Origin: Cacajao melanocephalus
Lineage: Eukaryota; Chordata; Mammalia; Primates; Pitheciidae
DNA: 64,000 nt
NCBI GenBank assembly: GCA_963573385.1
Contig: CAUYLG010052230.1
Coordinates: 1-64,000 of the forward strand
Direction of reading: 5' to 3'
Position numbers and translations under genes: made by a program. The notes under the pieces are model-generated. The model was given only the letters and a program-made list of their open reading frames with translations. It did not search any database and was not told the DNA's origin. Positions 21,406-33,813 of this stretch are shown here, piece after piece (the stretch's first letter is position 1; each line of letters starts with the position of its first letter).

Positions 21406-22389
21406 CAGAGTAAAGGTTCTGAGAAATCCAACATGAAGAAAAACACCTAATATTAAATCAGAAGGTTTTGACTGTGGAACAGTAAATTATTTTTTGGCAT
21501 TACTGATTTAACATTTTATGCATCTATTACTCTGAAAGGCATGCTTAAGAAAATTTAGTAGCGAAACTAAAGGGCTCTGCTTCACTTAGAGATTGTTGGC
21601 CCAAGGAATTAAACTCTACACAGAGGAGCTAAATTTCATTAATAACTCCTCTAATATTCTTGAATTGTCATATTAAACAAAAAAAATTTGGCTTTTGTGA
21701 TGTTCTTAAACTTGGGTCAGGTGTCTTGGGCAGTTTCTGAGATGTATTAAAACATCACCGCTTATTGATTTAACTGTATTCCACCAAAGAGGTTGATTTC
21801 ATTCTGCTACCGAAGGGGAAATTCTTCTGACAGCAGGTTCACTGAATCTTTATTCAGAGGGTGTGCAGCTGATAATCTGAGCAAACATACCGCTCCCGAA
21901 TGCTGAATACTCTTCCCAGACACAGGTAAACATAGGTGGAGTCAACAGTTAGGCATGTCTCCGCTCAATGGCACAACAGCACTCTGAGCTCAGGTTGGCA
22001 CAGACTCCCTGCCTGGAATTTAATAAATATTGTGGACCCTGTGCTCCCCAGCATTTTAGGAAAATCTTTTTGTTTAGAAAACTGTTAGTTGAAGGTGAAA
22101 CACACAGGAAAGGCTTTGTTGGTGTTTCAGAGCTGTCCTTTACTAAGTCTAATTGATTTCAGTATTGGCTTATAAGAGCTAATTATGCATACTTCTTCCA
22201 AAGTCTGTGTTTAATGATGCCTTTTTGGTAGCTTGAAATCAGCCTTGATGGAAGTTTATCTACACAGAAATCAGCCAATGTGACAAATCATTTTGTTTCT
22301 CCCACTCTCAGAGCTGGTTTGTGAGTGCACCACAGCCTCAGGCTCTCAAATATGTTTGGATGTTTTCACAGTACTTCCTATCACTGGAT
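21406..22389. other. No recognised feature
   Basis: About 1 kb with no recognised repeat. Slightly more GC-balanced around 21840-22030. A candidate for a conserved-element check; nothing provable from sequence alone. Confidence 0.4.
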
Positions 22390-22515
22390 CACAAGTTGTT
22401 TGCCTTGCCCACTAGACTTGAGAGCAAAACCTTTATTTTCATTTCTGGCATATGTTTTGCAACTAGTACATTGGTTAAGTATTCAGAAAAGGTACTTACA
22501 TCCATAAATGAATTA
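22390..22515 (+). mobile_element. L2 3' end, sense
   Basis: 'ttgcccactagacttgagag' matches the L2 'CTAGACTGTGAGCTCC' region, followed by 'tggcatatgttttgcaacta' and 'aaaggtacttacatccataa', then 'atgaattaatg' as the tail. Confidence 0.55.
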
Positions 22516-23279
22516 ATGATACTGTCAGTCAGTCACTTACATGGGATGATTTTTCAATGAGAAATGGAAAAAATCATGTAGCTGTATGTGCTACATTATT
22601 AAACAATGTGGTCAGCTCAGTTGATGTACTTGTTCTTGGATTGCTTTAGAGTGTCTGGAATGACTCCAAGGATAATTAGTATGCATCTTTATCACCAGAG
22701 CAGAATTTGCCTGATTGCTGTGGCGTCACCCTGTGTGGCCATTTGGTGGGATGAAATCAGAGCTAAGTCTAATTGCTTTCCCAGGTCACTAACCCCTCCC
22801 CTTCTCTCCAGGATCTGGATGAAAATTCTTTCCTCCTTAGAAAGAAATCGAGGTTACAGCTTTTAATAGAATCACAAATTGTTCATTTGGGTAGAATATC
22901 CCGTGTCAGTACAGTCTAAGCCAGAATCACCTGTTGAAGACTTTGTGATCAAGAATTACTATTTTTAAGGTTTAAAGAGGCTACTGTTGACACTAACCTT
23001 CATTAGGAATCAGCATTTTAAACTCAGAGCTGAACATAAAACCCATTGTTTGCTCTATAAATACATTCCATTTATAGATTAAAAAACAAAAGTCCAAAGA
23101 AGGAAATGACTTATCCGATTATACCATTAGGATGGATGGATAACCTTATGACTGTAGGTTTATGGTCCTTTATATGCTGCATGCCAATAATTATGGCCAT
23201 TACTCTTTGTGATAGTACCTCTGAAAGAAGCTTAAACAATTCTGATGACAACAGAAGAATTTCTGATAATTTACAAGTA
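22516..23279. other. No recognised feature
   Basis: An 86-codon plus frame (22606-22866) has no recognisable domain. No repeat assigned. Confidence 0.4.
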
Positions 23280-23495
23280 ATAAAAGCAACCTTTTATTCA
23301 GTGCTCACTACGGTCCCAGGCCTGTGCTCAGTGGTTTACATACATTATTTAATCAGCACAACAACTCTATAAGGAATAATTGCTCTTTTTTGACAGATGA
23401 GAAAATTGAATTCCAGATTGGTTGAATTGGATGTCCACAATTGCATAGTTATTTAGAGGTAGATTGATGTTTGCATCCAAGTGTATTTCCCTTCA
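23280..23495 (-). mobile_element. MIR SINE, antisense
   Basis: 'ccttttattcagtgctcact', 'gtttacatacattatttaat', 'cagcacaacaactctataag', 'gacagatgagaaaattgaat', 'ccacaattgcatagttattt'. Confidence 0.82.
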
Positions 23496-23519
23496 AAGTT
23501 AAAGCTGTTAAGCAATATA

Positions 23520-23680
23520 GTATATGATTTTCTTTTTTACAAGATTTGTGAATGACAAATTACATATGCATGTACATGTATGTTATTATGTATGTTTTTA
23601 TAATATTTTATTAAATATATGCATATTATTACATATATATTTTTATTCATTTTTTAAAAAAATGAAGTTTAAGTTAAACC
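23520..23680. repeat. AT-rich low-complexity tract
   Basis: Alternating TATGTA/TATATT sequence ('atgcatgtacatgtatgtta', 'aaatatatgcatattattac'). Confidence 0.65.
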
Positions 23681-23924
23681 ATACTAACATTATAGAGAAA
23701 TTCTTTTGGAAATTACCATTTTCTTCCAGTTTAGAATTTTCCTTCTTTCTATTCTTTTTGTCAAATACCCTAAAAGTGTATGGCATATACATTTTGGAGG
23801 TAATGTAAGCAATAAAGAAAACATTAAGATCACTGAAATTAAAGCTGAAAGGTTGATGTTCTGGATATTTGTTATCTCTGTGTGACTTTGGTCTTGTTAC
23901 AGGAAGTATAGCCCAATTTGTATG

Positions 23925-24155
23925 GGTTTAACATGCATAGTGAGAGCAGAGATTTTTGGACTCAGACCTAAATTCAAATCCTAGGGCTTGTATTTATTCA
24001 TTATGTGACTTTATGCGAATTATTTAACTTCTCTGATCCATAGTTTCCTCATCTATAATAAGGAAACAATATTAGCTATCTCATAGTTCGTTGTATGGAT
24101 TAAATGGGATCACGTATATGAATCCTAAAAGTAACAGATTAGTGTCAATTCAAAT
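23925..24155 (+). mobile_element. MIR SINE, sense
   Basis: 'agtgagagcagagatttttg', 'aaattcaaatcctagggctt', 'ttatgtgactttatgcgaat', 'gtttcctcatctataataag', 'ttgtatggattaaatgggat'. Complete core. Confidence 0.88.
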
Positions 24156-24999
24156 GAACTATTTTTCCTATAAAAAATAGCTTAACATGGTGTCCTCCAG
24201 GTTCATCCAGGTTGTCTCAAATGACAGGATTTCATTATTTTAATGGATGAATACTATTCTATTTTGTATAGATACCCAATTTTCTTTATCCATTCAACCA
24301 CTGTTGAATGCTTAGGTTGATTTCACATCTTACATATTGTGAATAGTACTCCGATAAACAGTGGAATGCAGATACTCTTCAACATACTGATTTCCATTTT
24401 CTTTGGATATGTAACCAGTAGGGGATTACTGGCTGGTATGAGAGTGTTGTTTTTAATTTCTTGAGGAATCTTTATACTGTTTTTCAAAATGGATGTACTA
24501 ATTTACATTCCCACCAGCAGTGTGTAAGGGTTCCCTTTTCTCCACATCCATGCCAACACTAGCTATTTTTTAATTTTTCAATCATTGCCATTCTGACTAG
24601 AGTAAGATGGTGTCTCCTTGTGGTTTTGATTTGTATTTCCTCCATGATTAGTGATATGAGCACCTTTCAAATCTCTGTTGGCCATTTGTAGGTCTTCTTT
24701 CAAGAAATGTCTGTTCAGGTCTTTTGCCCATTTTTAAACTGGGCTTTTTTGTTGTTGTTGTTGAGTTATATGAGTTTCTCATATATTTTGGACATTAACC
24801 CCTTATCAAATGTATAGTCTGAAAATACATTCTCCCATTCCATAGGTTGTCTGTTTGCTCTGTTGATTGTTTCCTTTGCTGTGCAGAAGCTTTTTAGTTT
24901 GATGTAATTCCATTTGTCTATATTTGCTTTCATTGCCTATGATTTTGAGGTTTTATTCAAAAAATCCTTGCCTAGACTCATGTTATGGAGTTTTGCACT

Positions 25000-25022
25000 G
25001 TTTGTTTGTTTGTTTGTTTTTT
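25000..25022. repeat. (TTTG)n short repeat
   Basis: Five TTTG units followed by a T-run inside the inverted L1 piece. Confidence 0.8.
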
Positions 25023-25066
25023 CCCTAATAGTTCTGAGTGTTACATTTAAGAATGTAACCATTTTT

Positions 25067-25364
25067 GGCTGAGCAGGGTGGCTCACACCTGTAATCCCAA
25101 CACTTTGGGAAGCCAAGGCAGGTAGATCATGAGATCAAGAGATTGAGACCATCCTGGCCAACATGGTGAAATCCTGTCTCTACTAAAAATACAAAAGTTA
25201 GCTGGGTGTGGTGGTGCATACTTGTAGTCCCAACTACTTGGGAGGCTGAGGCAGGAGAATTGCTTCAACCTGGGAGGCGGAGTTTGTAGTGAGCCAGGAT
25301 CGCGCTGCTGCACTCCAGCCTGGCAACAGAGCGAGGCTCTGTCCCAAACAAAATTAAAAAGAAG
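25067..25364 (+). mobile_element. AluS/Sc-like SINE, sense
   Basis: 'agggtggctcacacctgtaa', 'gagatcaagagattgagacc', 'cactccagcctggcaacaga'. It is flanked by a 17-bp target-site duplication with 2 mismatches: aagaatgtaaccatttt (25049-25065) and aagaatttaactatttt (25365-25381). Inserted in the inverted L1. Confidence 0.95.
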
Positions 25365-25923
25365 AAGAATTTAACTATTTTGATTTGATTTTTGTAAATG
25401 GTGAGAGGTAGGGTTCTAATTTCATTCTTCTGCACATGGATATCCAGTTTTTTCCAGTACCATTTGTTGAAGAGGCTGTCCTTTCTCCATTATGTTAAGG
25501 AAAATAAGCCAGGCAAAGAAAGACAAATATTGCGTGATCTCACTCATATGTGGAATCTAAAATTTTGTTCTTATAGGTAAAAGGTAGAATAGTGGTTATC
25601 AGGGGTTGGGAAGGGTACTAAAGAGGAAGAGAGGGTGAGAGATTTTTCACTGATTACAAACCCACAGCAAGATAGGAGGAATAAGTTACGGTGTCCTATT
25701 GCCCAATAAGATGATTATAGTTAACAATAACATATTGTGTATTTCGAAATAACTAGAAGAAACGTTTCTGAATGTACTCATCACAAAGAAATGATAGATG
25801 TTTAAAGTGATGAATAAGCTAATTACTCTGATGTGATCATTACACAATTTATGTGTGTATTGAAATATCACATTGTACCATATAAATATGTTTAATAATT
25901 GTCAATCATAAAATATAAAATTT

Positions 25924-26245
25924 AAAGAAATTCAGAACTAATCTATGCTTCTCAAACATAACCCTTCTCCCCATAAGTGTTAGAGTGGTGGTGAAGTATA
26001 ATACCTTAAAAATCCCTTTCATTCCTGATACTGTCAAAATCTGCCACTTAACAAATAGCAGTTCCTCAAAATTCTCTCTCTTAATACTAAAGAATTTTTT
26101 TACCTTTTTCTCCTGAGAGCTTCCTCTTTTTTTTTAGTGTCATATTCCTTCCTTTTTCTCCCCTGCACACTGCTTTAGTCTGAATCCTTCTCATAACAAA
26201 AACTCATTTTCCCATTATCTGGATCAGCAAGACAAGGCAGCACAG
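25924..26245. other. No recognised feature
   Basis: Pyrimidine-biased stretch around 26070-26170; no gene or named repeat. Confidence 0.4.
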
Positions 26246-26410
26246 CTGAGTAGCCAAGAGCATAAACTCTGGAAGTGTTAAATTAGTAATTTCTGGATTT
26301 AATTCCAAATCCTGTAAGTTACCAGCTATGCCTCATTTCTTCCTCTCTGTAATGGATAATAGCACCTACCTCACAGGGCTATGGCAAAAATTCATATGTT
26401 GAAAGTGACT
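26246..26410 (+). mobile_element. MIR SINE, sense
   Basis: 'gccaagagcataaactctgg', 'taattccaaatcctgtaagt', 'taccagctatgcctcatttc', 'atagcacctacctcacaggg', 'ctatggcaaaaattcatatg'. Confidence 0.82.
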
Positions 26411-26576
26411 GAGACCCAAACTTTTCATGTAATGGGAACCAATTAGGTATTATTTTTATTTTCCAAAGGTGCCTACTAATAATAAAAGAGAAAGAAAAAA
26501 TTTCAAAACATTTGCTGTGGTATAGCAATATCAAATATAAAGGATGCCAGACATGATATCATTACATCTCTGGGAC

Positions 26577-26665
26577 CCTGTGTTAGAGTGCAAAGTTTGT
26601 GATGGGATCTGAGCAGGGTTTCCTTCTTCTTCCTACAATATAACAGGTGAATAATAGCTTATGCC
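26577..26665. repeat. Unnamed repeat, related to 30907-30985
   Basis: 'ctgtgttagagtgcaaag', 'gatctgagcagggtttcctt' and 'cttcttcctacaata' align with 'ctgtgttacagcacaaag', 'aatctgagcagagcttccct' and 'tttcttcctccagta' at 30907-30985. Same orientation, about 75% identity by eye over roughly 65 bp. Probably two pieces of one old repeat family that I cannot name. Confidence 0.5.
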
Positions 26666-26949
26666 AAGGAGGTGGAGGTCAGTCTTTTGTCCTTATTCTC
26701 TTATACAGCAGGCACAGTAATTCAACAGTCTGTCCAACAATTTGGCATATCTCACATCCTTTCCTGTATTCACTTAAATACGTTGTTTTACCTCTTAATC
26801 ATGTAGCAATTAGTACTCACTAATCTAATTTCTGAAAGAAACTTCAGGAAAATCCTCAGACAACTTCAGCCCTGACATTTCCAAGCTCTTTACTCACAAT
26901 ATAGGAAAAACAGAAAAATTTACTTCTGCCTTCTGACATGTCATTCATC
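26666..26949. other. No recognised feature
   Basis: Short unassigned spacer. Confidence 0.4.
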
Positions 26950-27075
26950 TTACTCATTTATTAATTCATTCATTCACATTTATTGAGTACCTACCATGTG
27001 CAAGGCATTAAAGATATATGAAACAGCAAAATCAATACTGTTGTTACTTTATGGAGTTGATGGGGTTTATGACAC
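26950..27075 (-). mobile_element. L2 3' end, antisense
   Basis: 'attcattcattcacatttat', 'tgagtacctaccatgtgcaa' and 'gatatatgaaacagcaaaat' are the reverse complement of the L2 tail. Confidence 0.75.
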
Positions 27076-27503
27076 GTTTTCCCCAAACATGGTACATTGG
27101 CTTATTGAGTATTTTAAAGTGAAGGAATCTGAGAAAATGGCAGAAGCAGAAAGGTCACTTAGACCTTTTCCCTGCCCTTCTTCCCAGCTGGTCATAAAAC
27201 CTAGGAAGGGTTTCCGACTCTCACCTGAAGTAGGTCTTAAAATACTAATGTGAGAGGTACCCTCCCTCTTAGAACAAAAGCAAGATCCTTATCTGTGAAG
27301 ACACAGGAACACGGAGTAGAACTTGAACAAACAGTCCTTGCTAAGTTTATTACCATTATATCATACTTTTTGCCCTACTATATTTCTCCATGACTAGACA
27401 CTTTTCATCAAACCTACCATTAAAAACACCAAGGTTTAACAGTTTCTTCAATTCTTCATTTACTTATGAAGGCTCCTGGGTCACATAAAACTTAAATAAA
27501 ATT
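27076..27503. other. No recognised feature
   Basis: About 430 bp with no repeat or gene that I can support. Confidence 0.4.
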
Positions 27504-27817
27504 GAATGCTTTTTTTTCATTTATTTTCATTTATTATTTTTACTTTTTATTTTTCTATAGGTTATTGGAGTACAGGTGGTTTTAGCAGTGATTTGTGAGA
27601 TTTTGGTGCACCCATCACCTGAGCAGTATATACTGCACCCTATTTGTAGTCTTTTATCCTTCATCCCCACTTCTACCCTTTCCCCCAAGTTACCAAAGTC
27701 CATTGTATCATTCTTGCGTCTTTGTATCCTCATAGTTTAGCTCTCACAAATCAGTAAGAATATACAATGTTTGGTTTTCCATTCCTGAGTTACTTCACTT
27801 AGAATAATAGTCACCAG

Positions 27818-28208
<391 letters not shown>

Positions 28209-28229
28209 TCACAATTTCGTCATATATTT

Positions 28230-28232
<3 letters not shown>

Positions 28233-28276
<44 letters not shown>
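28233..28276. repeat. (CA)n microsatellite
   Basis: About 22 uninterrupted AC units inside the antisense L1, next to 'catatatttcat'. A good candidate for length polymorphism. Confidence 0.97.
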
Positions 28277-28277
<1 letters not shown>

Positions 28278-29059
28278 ATAATTTCTTTGTCAACTCATTG
28301 ATTGATGGTCATTTGGGTTGGTTCAATGATTTTGCAATTGTGAGTTGTGCTGGTATAAACATGTGTGTGCAAGTGTCTTTTTCATTTAATGACTTCCTTT
28401 CCTCTGGGTAGATACACATTAGTGGGATTGTTGGATCAAATGGTAGTTCTACTTTTAGTCTTTGAGGAATCTCCACATTGTTTTCCATAGTGACTGTAAT
28501 AGTTCACATTTTCACCAGCAGTGTAGAAGTATTCCCTGATCATTGCATCCACGCCAACACCTATTTTATGATTTTTTTATTATGAGCATTCTTGCAGGAG
28601 TAATGTGGTATCACATGGTGGTTTTCATTTGCATTTCCATGATCATTAGTGATATTGAGTATTTTTTCATATGTTTGTTGGTCATTTGTATATCTTCTTT
28701 TGAGAATTGTTTATTCATGTTCTTAGTCCACTTTTTGATGGGATTCCTTGTTTTTTTCCTTGCTGATTTTTTGTCTGTTGCAGATTCTGGATATTAGTCC
28801 TTTGTCAGAGGTATAGATTGCAAATTTTTTTTCCACTCTGTGGTTTGTCTGTTTACTTTGCTGATTGCTTCTTTTGCCATGCAAAAGCTCTTTAGTTTAA
28901 TTAAGTCCCAGCTATTTATCTTTGCTTTTATTGCATTTGCTTTTGGGTTCTTAGTCATGAAACCTTGCCTAAGCCAGGGTCTAGAAGGGTTTTTCCAACA
29001 TGATTTTCTCGAAGTTTTATAGTTTCAGATCTTAGCTTTAAGTCCTTAATCCATCTTGA

Positions 29060-29361
<302 letters not shown>

Positions 29362-30461
29362 CTTGAGTTGATTTTTGTATAAGGTGAGAGACGAGGATCC
29401 AGTTTCATTCTCCTACATGTGGCTAGCCAATTATCTCAGCACCATTTGTTGAAAAGGGCGTCCTTTCCATACTTTATGTTTTTGTTTGCTTTGTTGAAGA
29501 TCATTTGGCTGCAAGTGTTTGGATTTATTTCTGAGTTCTCTATTCTGTTCCATTGGTCTATGTGCCTGCTTTTCTACCAGTACCATGTTGCTGTGATGAT
29601 GATGACCTTATGGTATAGTTTGAAATCAGGTAATGTGATGCCTTCAGATTTTTTTTTTTTTTCTTAGTCTTGCTTTGGCTATGCGGGCTATTTTTTCGGT
29701 TCCATATGTATTTTAGAATTGTTTTTTCTAATTCTATGGAGAATGATGATGGTATTTTGATGGGAATTGAACTGAATTTGCAGATTGGTTTTGGCAGTAT
29801 GGTCATTTTCACAATATTGAGTCTACCCATCCACGAGAATGGATGTGTTTCAATTTGTTTGTGTCCCCTGTGATTTCTTTCAGCAGTGTTTCATAGATTT
29901 CCTTGTAGAGGTCTTTTGCCTTCTTGGTTAGGTATATTCCAAAGTATTTTTTTTTTTTGCAGCTGTCATAAAAGAAGTTGAGTTCTTGATTTGATTCTCA
30001 GCTTGGTAGCTGTTGGTGTATAAAAAAGCTACTGATTTGTGTACATTAATCTGTATCCGGAAGCTTTGCTGAATTCTTTTATCAATTCTAAAAGCTTTCT
30101 GGAGGAGTCTTTAGGATTTTCAAGATAAATAATCATGTATCATCAGCAAACAGTGACAGTTTGACTTCCTCTTTACTGATTTCAATGCCATTTATTTCTT
30201 TCTCTTGTCTGATTGCTCTTGCTAGGGCGTCTAATACTATGTTGAAGAGATGTTGTGAGATTGGGCAACCTTGTGTTGTTCCAGTTCTCAGAATGAATGC
30301 TTTCAACTTTTCCCCAATGGAAAGTTGGCTGTGGGTTTATCATAGACAGCTTTTATTCCATTGAAGTATGTCCCTTGTATGCCGATTTTGCTAAGAGTTT
30401 TAATCATAAAGGGATGCTAAATTTTGTCGAATGCTATTTCTGCATCTGAATGCTTTTGTTT

Positions 30462-31419
30462 TGTATTGTTAGTCTGTCTTTTGGTATAAGGGCCAGTTAT
30501 GAGTCCAGGATAGGTAAAGGGGAAGACTTTTTTTCTCTCCTATGAGTTTATACTATGGAGAAGAGGATAAGACATTAATTATATTATCTCCCAAATAAAA
30601 ACATATTTACAATTTTGATTAAGAGCTGATAAGAAGAAAAGTACGTGGTAAATGAATGTCATTATTAAGAGGACCTGAGCCATAGACATAGTGGTAGTAG
30701 AGTCTGACCTTTAAATTGAGCTGGGAAGAAACAATGGTCCTGGGGTCCAAGGTGAGGTTTGGTGCTCCTTTCTGGGCTATTTTGGGGTTTCCTACTGATG
30801 GAGCAATGCTTACAAGGAATAGTAGCTATGTGGTGGGTGACATTCCACATCTGCTGGTCACTGGACACTTACCCAGTATTCCCCAGTGTAGGACTTCTCT
30901 GGTGCACTGTGTTACAGCACAAAGCTTAGGGAAAATCTGAGCAGAGCTTCCCTTTTCTTCCTCCAGTATAGTATATGAGTTATGGCAAATACTGTCTTCA
31001 CTACCCAAGTTAGACATATATATGAGCTGCTAGAACTGGGAGCATAAATGAGGCACAAGCAGCCTCTGGAAGTCAGACCTTACCCACAAATGCTGATGCC
31101 ATGTGGCTTGGTAGCAGAAAAAGAAGTAGGAATGAGTCTGCTGTACTCAGATGCAGTGAGTAAAAGAGGAAAATAGCAGCCTCTGCTACAGTCAAATGCA
31201 GGAAGTGAAATGGAAGACAGTATGCTCACATCATCGGTGTCCCTACCTCCCTCAAAGAAGCATGGCCACGTGTACCTCATCAGCCAGATTAGCCATGTCT
31301 CTGGGGTGGGGCTTTGAGAGCAATAAGTAGGAGTAGAAATGTGGGCAGTCTTCTGTATCCTAAGATGAGAGAATCTTTACTTTCCCCTCTAGCAACTAGA
31401 AGTTAACAAGGTAAAGTGG
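30462..31419. other. Unassigned block, possibly old repeats
   Basis: Includes 30907-30985, which matches 26577-26665. Several 60-75-codon frames on both strands (for example 30716-30940 and 31080-31280) have no recognisable domains. The GC-balanced, duplicated-sounding text ('gcagcctctgctacagtcaa', 'agcagcctctggaagtcaga') may be an LTR, unproven. Confidence 0.4.
30907..30985. repeat. Unnamed repeat, related to 26577-26665
   Basis: See the partner copy; same orientation and order of three matching words. Confidence 0.5.
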
Positions 31420-31655
31420 GAAGGGGGTCAGGGGAGCACTCTAGGAGGCTAGGCAGAAGGAGCACATGAAAAAGGCTGAGATGAAGAATGCATGGACATT
31501 TAAGGAATGGAGAGAAAACCAGTGCACCTCGGGTGCAAAAGATGAGAGTGAGTGACAGTGGTGGACACAGGTCTGGAGAATAGACAGGGTTGAACCATGT
31601 GGGGCCTTCATGGCCAAGCTAAGGAGGCTAGTGTCCTATCAACAATGGGAATCTC
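31420..31655 (-). mobile_element. L2 LINE, antisense
   Basis: 'gctaggcagaaggagcacat', 'gagaaaaccagtgcacctcg', 'catgtggggccttcatggcc', 'aagctaaggaggctagtgtc' keep the antisense L2 order. Confidence 0.7.
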
Positions 31656-32999
31656 TGCATAGATTTAACTCAGTTTTCTCATCTTATACAAGTAGACAAA
31701 AATGTCTATGATTCATGTATGCTCTTAAAGACTATTAAAAAGGCAGTAGAGTGGCAGGGCTATGGTGGCTGACTAGAAGCAGTGCCATTTATAGGCTCCC
31801 ATCAAAAAAAAAAAAAAAAAGAAAAAAAGAAAAACCATACTAAGCATGTGAATACTTCACCAGCAACCAAAGTATCCAGGTTCTCTCATCCAAATTGACT
31901 AGAAGGCTGGCCTGGCGTGACCCACAGAGAGAAGGAAGAGCAGTATGGTGCAGCAGCCCACCTGAGAGCCACACAGGGAAGGGGAATCTCCTCTCCCCAG
32001 CCAAGGATGGTGGTGAGTGAGTGCGCTACCCAGCCAGGGAAACTGTGCTTTTTCCACGGAACTGTGCAACCCACGGATGGAAGATCTCACTTACAAACAC
32101 ACACCACCAAGGCCTAGCATCCCAACCCTGTAATGCATGGATTCTTAGAGCCTCTCAGCTGGAATCTGCTTAAGCCTGCAAAACTCCTGGGGGGATAAGT
32201 GACCAGCACCAGCTGCTGCCGCCTGCTATCTAAGCCTTTTGAACTCGTTGAGGAAGGCAGCAACCAGCACTGGGACTGTCTAATATGCTAAGCTCCCTGG
32301 GTGGGGGAAGGGCAGCACCCATTTCTATAGCTCCAAGCTGTCCTTTTCCCCCACTGGAGCCAGGAAGGCTGGAGGGCTTGGTCCCAAGACTTGTCCCCAT
32401 AGCTCAACACACTGGCTGTGGCAGTCTGTGGCCAGAGTGTCTCTTCAGGCCCAACCCTGACCCATCCTTCCTCAGTGGGTGGGGCTTCCCTGTAGGAATT
32501 CCAATAACTCCAGCCAGAGGATCCGGGACAGAATTTGGATTTCCCTGGGTCTGAGCCCTTAGTGGGAAGGCGTGGCCACAGTCTCTGTGGACCAGAAGAC
32601 TTAGCCTCTCCTCAGGCTTAGCCTCTCCTCTTGGTGGTTCTGAGGAATGTGGATAGCCCAGACAGTGGGTTTCCCTCCAGTGAAACACACCCTCTCCATG
32701 AAGGGACCAAGTGCTTTATTAAATGGGTCCTGTTCCCTATGCCTCCCAACTGGGTGAGACCCTTCAACAGGGGTTGCAGGCACCCAGGAGTGATCCTACT
32801 GGCATCGGGTTGGTGCCCCTCGAGGTCAGAGGTCTCAGAAGAAGGAGCAGGCACCCATCTTTGCTGCTCTCCAGCCTCCTTGAGTGACATCTCCAGGTAC
32901 AGGAGTGAATCAGGTGAATAAGGCCTGAAGTGAACCCCAGAAAACTGCAGCAGCCCTACGGGAGAGGGACCTGACTATTGAACGAAAAACAAGCAGAAA

Positions 33000-33045
33000 G
33001 TGACAACAACAGCATCATCAACAACAACAACAACAGCAACAAAAA
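33000..33045. repeat. CAA-rich tract in L1 5' region
   Basis: Imperfect CAA/CAG triplets just upstream of ORF1; a normal feature of L1s of this age but may be unstable. Confidence 0.75.
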
Positions 33046-33112
33046 GGCCCCCACAAAAACCAGATCCAAGGGTTAGCAGTCTCAAAGACTGTAACTAGAC
33101 AAACTCGAGAAG

Positions 33113-33707
33113 ATGAGAAAGAATCAATCAAAATATGCTAAAAAGCCAAAAAGCCAGAGCACCTCTTCTCCTCCAAATGATCTCCATCAAGAGTGCAGAA
33201 CTGGGTGGAGGATCAGATGGACAAATTGATAGCAGTAGGCTTCAGAAGATAGGTAGTAAAAAACTATGATGAGCTAAAGGAACATTTTTTAAACCAATGC
33301 AAAGAAGCTAAGAACCTTGATAAAGGGCTAGAAGAATTGCTAGCTAGAATAGAGAGTTTAGAGAGGGACATAAATGATCTGATGGAGCTGAAAAACATAG
33401 CATGAGAACTTTGTGAAGCATACACACATGTCGACAGCTGAATTGACCAAGCTGAAAAAAGGATATCGGAGTTTGAAGACCATCTAACTGAAATAAGACA
33501 TGCAGACAAGAATAGAGAAAAATGAATGAAAAGGAGTGAACAAAGCCTCCAAGGAATATGGGACTATGTGAAAAGACCAAACCTACAATTAATTGTTGTA
33601 CCTGAAAGTGATGGGGAGAATGGAACCAAGTTGGAAAACACACTTTGGGATATCATCCAGGAGAACTTCCCCACCCTAGCAAGACAGGCCAACATGCAAA
33701 TTCATGA
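33113..33707 (+). pseudogene. L1 ORF1 remnant, 5' two thirds
   Basis: Opens at ATG 33113 (MRKNQSKYAKKP...). The coiled-coil region follows with stops and frameshifts (TGA at about 33403 and 33523). The RRM region is readable as '[18 protein letters not shown]' and '[19 protein letters not shown]' up to the deletion breakpoint. The C-terminal domain is lost. Confidence 0.85.
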
Positions 33708-33813
33708 AAATGAGGAACTCCTCCCTAACTCATTTTTTGAAGCCATCTTCATCTTGATACCAAAAGTAGGAAGAGACACAACAAAAAAGGAAACTTCAGA
33801 CCAATATCCCTGA
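33526..33813 (+). pseudogene. In-frame ORF1-ORF2 junction ORF, 95 codons
   Basis: A single open frame that starts in the ORF1 RRM ([12 protein letters not shown]) and passes the deletion joint at '[16 protein letters not shown]'. It continues as the ORF2 reverse-transcriptase finger region ([18 protein letters not shown]) before ending at TGA 33811. The reading frame is retained across the deletion by chance. There is no reason to think it is translated. Confidence 0.85.

Larger units (their letters stand above)
24181..25923 (+). mobile_element. L1 with 5' inversion (twin priming)
   Basis: The 3' part, about 25491-25923, is sense L1: 'ataagccaggcaaagaaaga', 'tgatctcactcatatgtgga', 'gttatcaggggttgggaagg', A-rich tail at the end. 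The 5' part, 24181-25490, is the same element reversed: 'ggttcatccaggttgtctca', 'cattcccaccagcagtgtgt', 'ctgttcaggtcttttgccca', 'accatttgttgaagaggctg'. In L1 order the inverted part ends exactly where the sense part begins; both contain atgttaag at the joint (complement at 24182-24189 and 25491-25498). This is the standard product of twin priming. An Alu at 25067-25364 later entered the inverted part. Only ORF2 C-terminal and 3' UTR sequence is present. Confidence 0.9.

Noticed and set aside
28233..28276. Regular short-unit array as a CRISPR
   Set aside because: It is a plain CA dinucleotide run with no spacers, in primate DNA.
32200..32950. GC-rich stretch as a CpG island or promoter of a cellular gene
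   Set aside because: It is the 5' UTR of the L1 at 31.7-36.2 kb; CpG content looks low and no exon follows.
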